A DNA stretch of 18,967 bases from Acetobacteraceae bacterium UBA6159. GTDB taxonomy: Bacteria; Pseudomonadota; Alphaproteobacteria; Acetobacterales; Acetobacteraceae. Positions within the stretch are counted from its first letter, which is position 1; every line of letters starts with the position of its first letter. Under the pieces are notes generated by a model. That model was not told the origin of the DNA, ran no database searches, and saw nothing but the letters and a program-made list of their open reading frames with translations. The position numbers and the translations under genes are program-made. Shown one piece after another: positions 15,122 to 18,967 of the stretch. The DNA lies in the NCBI GenBank assembly GCA_002422345.1, contig DIUL01000054.1:1-18967 (forward strand), written 5' to 3'.

Positions 15122-15919
15122 CTATCGGACCTTGCGGACGAAGAGCCTGCTCGAGATATGGTCGCCGCCGGCGGCGCTGTCCTCGCGCATCTCCAGGATG
15201 CGGCAGCCGGAATTCTCGATCAGCGTGTGCAGTTCGGGCTGCGGGATCACATGCATTTCCGGCACGCCCAGGCGCAGCGGGGTAGCCAGGTACTTCTGCA
15301 CGTCGAAGCTGTAGCCCAGCCGGTAGGTCGGCACCTGGAAATAGGCGATGCCGCCCAGCTTCAGCCGCCCCAGGATCGTCGTCAGCACATGATGGATGAT
15401 CGGCGGCGGGTTGTGCTGCAGTACGATGATCGAGAAGAACGCATCGAACTCCGGCCCGGTCTTCAGGGCGGACAGGTCGGACACGTTCAGGAAGCTGATG
15501 TTCGGCCGTCCGAACCGGGTCGCGATCTCGGCCGCCATCCGCAGATGCGGCGCCGAAATGTCCGCGCCCACGACATTCCGGAATTCCTGCGCCAGCCAGA
15601 TCGTGCTGCGCCCCAGGCCGCAGCCCAGCTCCAGGCAGGTGTTGAAGTGCGACAGGTCCAGCCCGCACCGCGCCGCGGTGTGCTTGAGCTGCATGACCGG
15701 GTTCTTGCCGGACTCGAAGAACTCCGCCTCGGTCGTTTCGATGTTGTTGGCGAGGAACTTGTCGGTGCTGAGCACGGACCAATGCGGCTCCGTCTCTCCC
15801 ATATGGCGGAAATTCTGCTCGACCCGCGCAACCATCTGGCGAAACTGGTCCGGTGCGACGACCGTATCGACCTTGATCGGCGGCCAGGTCAGGGGTTTCA
15901 ACTGGGGAGCGGCTGCCAT
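15122..15919 (-). CDS. Class I SAM-dependent methyltransferase
   Basis: The 265-residue protein contains a Rossmann-type methyltransferase domain. Motif I is LELGCGLGRS (96-105), with the acidic residue ending the second strand at D120 (VVGADIS), and the post-motif region FFSIIVLQHNPP. A roughly 90-residue N-terminal region (including TEAEFFESGKNPV) precedes the domain. Substrate unknown. ATG at 15917-15919 is chosen because AAAGGA precedes it; an upstream extension adds 24 residues of unlikely sequence. It sits on the opposite strand between the permease and ATPase genes of the importer, an unusual position. It could methylate the imported compound or a product, or be an unrelated insertion. 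No mobile-element borders are visible. Confidence 0.85.
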   Translation of the reverse strand: MAAAPQLKPLTWPPIKVDTVVAPDQFRQMVARVEQNFRHMGETEPHWSVLSTDKFLANNIETTEAEFFESGKNPVMQLKHTAARCGLDLSHFNTCLELGCGLGRSTIWLAQEFRNVVGADISAPHLRMAAEIATRFGRPNISFLNVSDLSALKTGPEFDAFFSIIVLQHNPPPIIHHVLTTILGRLKLGGIAYFQVPTYRLGYSFDVQKYLATPLRLGVPEMHVIPQPELHTLIENSGCRILEMREDSAAGGDHISSRLFVRKVR

Positions 15920-16058
15920 GGGGCGATCCTTTTTCGACGACCAGGGAATAGGTGGCGGTCTCCTTACACCAATGCCCCCCTTGGCATGCAACGTTCAAAC
16001 CGACCTGACCGCGCAATCCATGCGCCGGCATGCGCGTGACAGGGCCGCATAGACAGTC
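15920..16058. promoter_or_regulatory. Divergent spacer between methyltransferase and ATPase genes
   Basis: 139 bases separate two divergent starts. The minus strand has AAAGGA before the methyltransferase ATG. The plus strand has no clear ribosome binding site before the ATPase ATG. A small palindrome ATGC-GCCG-GCAT lies at 16020-16031. No promoter could be recognised with confidence, but one is expected for each direction because the importer operon is interrupted here. Confidence 0.3.
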
Positions 16059-17036
16059 ATGAGCATCCTCGAAATCCGCGACCTGACCACCGCCTTCCAG
16101 ACCGGAAGCGGCCAGATCACCGCCATCGAGAACGTCAACCTGGACCTGGCGGAAGGAGAAATCCTCGGCGTCGTCGGTGAATCCGGCAGCGGCAAGAGCG
16201 TGACCGCCCTGACCGTGATGGGCCTGCTGCCCCGCCCGCCCGCCCGTATCCTGAGCGGCACGGTCCGTTTCGGTGGCGAGGACCTTCTCCGCCTGTCCGA
16301 CTCCCGCATGCAGCGCATCCGTGGCCCCGGCATCGCCATGGTGTTTCAGGAACCCATGACCTCCCTGAACCCGGTCTTCCCGATCGGGGAGCAGATCATG
16401 GAAACGATCCGCGCGCATGAGAACCTGAGCCAGAAGGACGTCTTCGCCCGCGCTGTTGAAATGCTGGAGAAGGTCGGCATCCCCTCCGCCTCCACCCGCA
16501 TGGCCGACTATCCGCACCAGTTGTCGGGCGGCCAACGCCAGCGCGTGATGATCGCGATCGCGCTCGCCTGCCGCCCGCGCGTGCTGATCGCCGATGAACC
16601 CACGACGGCGCTGGATGTCACGATCCAGGCGCAAATCCTGGACCTGCTGATGGACCTGCGGGACGAACTCGGCATGGCCATCATGATCATCACCCATAAC
16701 ATGGGCGTGATCGCCGAAACCGCCGACCGGGTCGCCGTGATGTATGCCGGTCGGGTGGTGGAGGAAGCGCCGGTGGCCCGAATGTTCGATGGTCCCCTGC
16801 ACCCCTACACGACCGGCCTGTTGGAATGCGTCCCCTCCCTCGCCGATGACCGCGAACGCCTGGTGGCCATTCCAGGCACGCTGCCCGAACCGTCCCGACG
16901 ACCGCCTGGCTGCCGCTTCGCCCCCCGCTGCTCCAAGGTCATCGCCGCCTGCCGCGAAACCCTGCCGCCCCTGGAATCCTACGGCACCGACCATCGCGCC
17001 GCCTGCATCCGCGCATCGGAATGGGCCGCGGCATGA
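16059..17036 (+). CDS. Dpp/Opp-type ABC transporter ATPase 1 (DppD-like)
   Basis: The 325-residue ATPase of the oligopeptide/dipeptide importer energises uptake at the cytoplasmic membrane face. Walker A is GESGSGKS (40-47), Q-loop Q97, signature LSGGQ (155-159), Walker B VLIADEP with catalytic E180, and H-loop H213. The C-terminal oligopeptide-importer domain carries C285, C291, C298 and C316, the cysteine set that binds an iron-sulfur cluster in some DppD proteins. ATG 16059 has no strong ribosome binding site. The gene ends ATGA with the second ATPase gene. It is separated from the permease genes by the opposite-strand methyltransferase but clearly belongs to the same transporter. Confidence 0.92.
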   Translation: MSILEIRDLTTAFQTGSGQITAIENVNLDLAEGEILGVVGESGSGKSVTALTVMGLLPRPPARILSGTVRFGGEDLLRLSDSRMQRIRGPGIAMVFQEPMTSLNPVFPIGEQIMETIRAHENLSQKDVFARAVEMLEKVGIPSASTRMADYPHQLSGGQRQRVMIAIALACRPRVLIADEPTTALDVTIQAQILDLLMDLRDELGMAIMIITHNMGVIAETADRVAVMYAGRVVEEAPVARMFDGPLHPYTTGLLECVPSLADDRERLVAIPGTLPEPSRRPPGCRFAPRCSKVIAACRETLPPLESYGTDHRAACIRASEWAAA

Positions 17037-18013
17037 CCACGCTGATCGAGGCAACCGGCGTCACCAAGCACTTCCCGGTCCGGACCGGCGGCTTCCTGCG
17101 CCGAACGATCACCCCTTTGCGTGCCGTCGAGAATGTTGGCCTGCGCGTGGAAACCGGCGAAACCCTCGGCCTCGTCGGAGAATCCGGCTGCGGCAAGTCC
17201 ACGCTCGGCCGTCTCCTGATCCGCCTGATCCCGACCACCGCCGGCCAGGTCCTGTTCGACGGCACGGACATCACGACCCTGGGCCACCGCGACCTGCGGG
17301 AAGCGCGGAAGTCGATGCAGATCATTTTCCAGGACCCCTACGGCGCCCTGAACCCGCGCATGACGGTCGAGGACATCGTCATGGAGCCGCTCTTTATCCA
17401 CGGTGCGAAACGAAGTGCCGAAACGCGCGCATCGGTTGCAAACATGCTTTCGATGGTGGGCCTGCCCTCTCGCGCATTGGAAAGATTCCCCCATGAATTT
17501 TCTGGAGGACAGCGCCAGCGCATCGGCATCGCCCGCGCGCTGATCCTGCGACCGCGCTTCGTGGTGTGCGACGAACCGGTCTCCGCGCTCGATGTTTCGG
17601 TGCAGGCGCAGATCGTCAACCTGCTGCGCGACCTGCAGCGGGAACTGGGCCTGACATATCTTTTCATTGCCCATGATCTTGCGGTGGTGAAGCACATCTC
17701 CGATCGCGTCGCCGTCATGTACCTCGGCAAGATCGTGGAAGTTGCTGAAAAGCGAGAGCTTTATGCGACGCCATTGCACCCCTACACCCAGGCCCTGATC
17801 GCCGCGGTGCCGGTCGATCACCCCAGCCGCCGAGCGCGGGGAAGGGCGGAGAGGCAGCGGCTGGATGGGGATATCCCGAGCCCGATGCACCCGCCCTCCG
17901 GCTGCCGGTTCCACACCCGCTGCCCGCATGTGATGCCGATCTGCCGCGAGCAGGAGCCGCCGGTGACCGAGCCGACGCCCGGCCGCAATGTTGCGTGTCA
18001 CTTACATTCGTAG
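17033..18013 (+). CDS. Dpp/Opp-type ABC transporter ATPase 2 (DppF-like)
   Basis: The 326-residue second ATPase pairs with DppD. Walker A is GESGCGKS (49-56), Q-loop Q100, signature FSGGQ (156-160, Phe in place of the usual Leu, common in DppF), Walker B FVVCDEP with E181, and H214. The C-terminal oligopeptide domain has C291, C297, C304 and C322. ATG 17033 overlaps the preceding stop; an in-frame ATG at 17021 would add four residues. Stretches at about 17400-17515 and 17650-17770 use A/T-ending codons more than the neighbours, giving a patchy composition. It is the last gene of the importer. Confidence 0.92.
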   Translation: MTTLIEATGVTKHFPVRTGGFLRRTITPLRAVENVGLRVETGETLGLVGESGCGKSTLGRLLIRLIPTTAGQVLFDGTDITTLGHRDLREARKSMQIIFQDPYGALNPRMTVEDIVMEPLFIHGAKRSAETRASVANMLSMVGLPSRALERFPHEFSGGQRQRIGIARALILRPRFVVCDEPVSALDVSVQAQIVNLLRDLQRELGLTYLFIAHDLAVVKHISDRVAVMYLGKIVEVAEKRELYATPLHPYTQALIAAVPVDHPSRRARGRAERQRLDGDIPSPMHPPSGCRFHTRCPHVMPICREQEPPVTEPTPGRNVACHLHS

Positions 18014-18120
18014 TTTTTCGTAAGATTCTTTTTCGAACTCCCTTCAATTGGGTTTCGTCACGGTCATCTGGGGTTCGCCCACCGAAACGGATGGGCCGAA
18101 ACAAAAAAGTAGACCGGGCC
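18014..18120 (+). promoter_or_regulatory. AT-richer spacer before the response regulator gene
   Basis: This 107-base gap is clearly richer in A/T than its surroundings. It contains two copies of TTTTTCG (18014-18020 and 18029-18035) and a short inverted repeat GCCCA (18077-18081) and TGGGC (18092-18096) ahead of a run of six A. It probably holds the end of the importer transcript and the promoter of the regulator gene. No terminator or promoter box could be assigned with confidence. Confidence 0.3.
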
Positions 18121-18768
18121 ATGGAACATCACCACCTTACCACGACCGTTGTCGTGCTGGATCGTCACGCCCTGTTCCGTCGGGGTGTCGTGGCGCTGCT
18201 GCGGGACGCGCATCCTGATTGGCACTGCTCGGATGCGGACTCTCTGGACGCGCTTGATCCGATCCTGGACACCGAACAAGCTGTGCTGATGCTGATCGAC
18301 CTCAATCATCCGGATCTGTTGGCCCGCGGTGGGCTGGAGCGGCTGATCGAGGCCCATCCGAACCATATGTTCGCGGGCCTGTCCGATGAGGATGACCGGG
18401 GCACGGTCCTGACCTGCCTGACGGCCGGGGCGCGGGGCTACATTCTTCGTTCCACCAACACAACGCAGTTCGTGCGCGCGCTGGAAACAGTGGTGGACGG
18501 CGCGGTCTACGCCCCCGTCGCACTGACCGCGGCACCGCGTCCCGCGCCGGAGGTATCCCCCGCCGCCACGTTGGCCACGCTGACGGACCGCCAGCGTGAT
18601 GTGTTCAATCTGCTGGCGGAAGGGTGCGCGACCAAGACGATCGCGCGCCGGCTGGACCTCGCGGTCGGTACGGTAAAAGTCCATCTCGCCGCGATCTACC
18701 GCGCGCTCGGCGCAAGCTCACGGCTGGAGGCCGTTGCGAAGGCCCATCGTCTCTACGCCATGGGCTGA
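18121..18768 (+). CDS. NarL/FixJ-type response regulator with atypical receiver domain
   Basis: The 215-residue protein has an N-terminal receiver-like domain (about 7-130) and a C-terminal LuxR-type helix-turn-helix (about 152-212; LTDRQRDVFNLLAEG, then TIARRLDLAVGTVKVHLAAIYRALG). In the receiver the phospho-acceptor D60 (LIDLNHPD) and S88 are present, but only one acidic residue, D14 (VLDRH), remains where two are usual, and the conserved lysine is R110 (YILRST). Phosphorylation may be weak or absent. ATG 18121 is chosen because the receiver begins right after it; ATG 18091 would add ten basic residues, and neither has a strong ribosome binding site. No histidine kinase is nearby, so it is an orphan; targets unknown. 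Confidence 0.85.
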   Translation: MEHHHLTTTVVVLDRHALFRRGVVALLRDAHPDWHCSDADSLDALDPILDTEQAVLMLIDLNHPDLLARGGLERLIEAHPNHMFAGLSDEDDRGTVLTCLTAGARGYILRSTNTTQFVRALETVVDGAVYAPVALTAAPRPAPEVSPAATLATLTDRQRDVFNLLAEGCATKTIARRLDLAVGTVKVHLAAIYRALGASSRLEAVAKAHRLYAMG

Positions 18769-18769
18769 C

Positions 18770-18940
18770 CGGTTATACCAGCCGACCTTGGCGATGACCC
18801 TCGTGGTCCCCACCTCGTCATGCCGGGCGAAGGCCCGGCACCCACGACTATTTCTAGTCGAGAACTGCAAGGTCGTGGATGGTGGCGCGGAGCCTGTCCT
18901 CGGGCCGGCTCTTCGCCGGACCCGGGGGGCCACCACGACG
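18770..18940. repeat. Composite palindromic intergenic repeat
   Basis: The non-coding end of the window is made of nested palindromes. TGCCGGGC-GAAG-GCCCGGCA (18821-18840) is a perfect 8-bp hairpin. CGACTA-TTTC-TAGTCG (18845-18860) is a perfect 6-bp hairpin. CCACGAC (18842-18848 and again 18933-18939) faces GTCGTGG (18872-18878). CGGGCCGGC-TCTTC-GCCGG-A-CCCG (18901-18924) is a third hairpin with one bulge. The CGTCATGCCGGGC...GCCCGGCACCCACGAC core resembles dispersed palindromic repeats I remember from alphaproteobacterial genomes; copy number in this genome cannot be judged from the window. Confidence 0.6.
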
Positions 18941-18967
18941 AATTAGCCCGCATTTCTCACACGCCTC

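Noticed and set aside
14733..17054. 773-codon open frame on the minus strand
   Set aside because: It is opposite the ATPase and permease genes and out of phase with the methyltransferase; composition is that of a shadow frame.
18941..18967. Terminal bases AATTAGCCCGCATTTCTCAC... as an insertion sequence end
   Set aside because: They vaguely recall an IS terminus, but only 27 bases are visible, with no partner repeat or transposase, so the claim cannot be supported.
1..18967. CRISPR arrays, tRNA or rRNA genes, prophage or integrase genes
   Set aside because: I saw no regularly spaced repeats, cloverleaf or rRNA-like sequence, nor any phage or recombinase proteins on either strand.

Overview
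The window is GC-rich, densely packed bacterial DNA. The gene set (an aerobic-type two-gene 2-oxoacid:ferredoxin oxidoreductase, a split Mrp-type antiporter operon, Dpp-type transporters) and the style of the terminal palindromic repeat suggest an alphaproteobacterium, most likely Rhodospirillales or Acetobacterales. The assignment is an inference from family resemblance and composition; there is no rRNA or marker gene to confirm it.

Region 1 (1-1922) holds the C-terminal half of korA and a complete korB, which together form 2-oxoglutarate (2-oxoacid):ferredoxin oxidoreductase. A strong hairpin follows.

Region 2 (2057-9327) is one tight operon of ten membrane-protein genes with almost no intergenic DNA: mrpE, mrpF, mrpG, a DUF4040/MrpA-C-terminal (MbhD+MbhE-like) protein, mrpB, mrpC, mrpD, a second NuoL/MrpA-N-like antiporter subunit, a 79-residue two-helix protein and a third, degenerate antiporter-like subunit. 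It looks like a complete Mrp-type cation/proton antiporter in which MrpA is split, and the order E-F-G-A(C-term)-B-C-D is that of the membrane arm of the archaeal Mbh ferredoxin-linked hydrogenase. It directly follows a ferredoxin-reducing enzyme, but no electron-input module is visible here. A 134-base leader with potential RNA structure precedes it.

Region 3 (9328-11496, minus strand) encodes a large protein like the large subunit of N,N-dimethylformamidase. It converges on the Mrp operon with no spacer and diverges from a transporter operon.

Region 4 (11630-18013) is a complete Dpp/Opp-type ABC importer: binding protein, two permeases and two ATPases. It is split in the middle by a SAM-dependent methyltransferase gene on the opposite strand. 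A 17-codon ORF and a hairpin sit between the binding-protein and first permease genes. With the divergent amidase-like enzyme this suggests uptake and hydrolysis of an amide or peptide-like compound.

Region 5 (18121-18768) is an orphan NarL/FixJ-type regulator with an atypical receiver domain, followed by a composite palindromic repeat (about 18770-18940).

The most interesting items are the Kor-Mrp/Mbh-like cluster with its degenerate third antiporter subunit and structured leader, the apparent non-canonical ATC start inside that operon, and the stand-alone dimethylformamidase-like enzyme paired with an importer.
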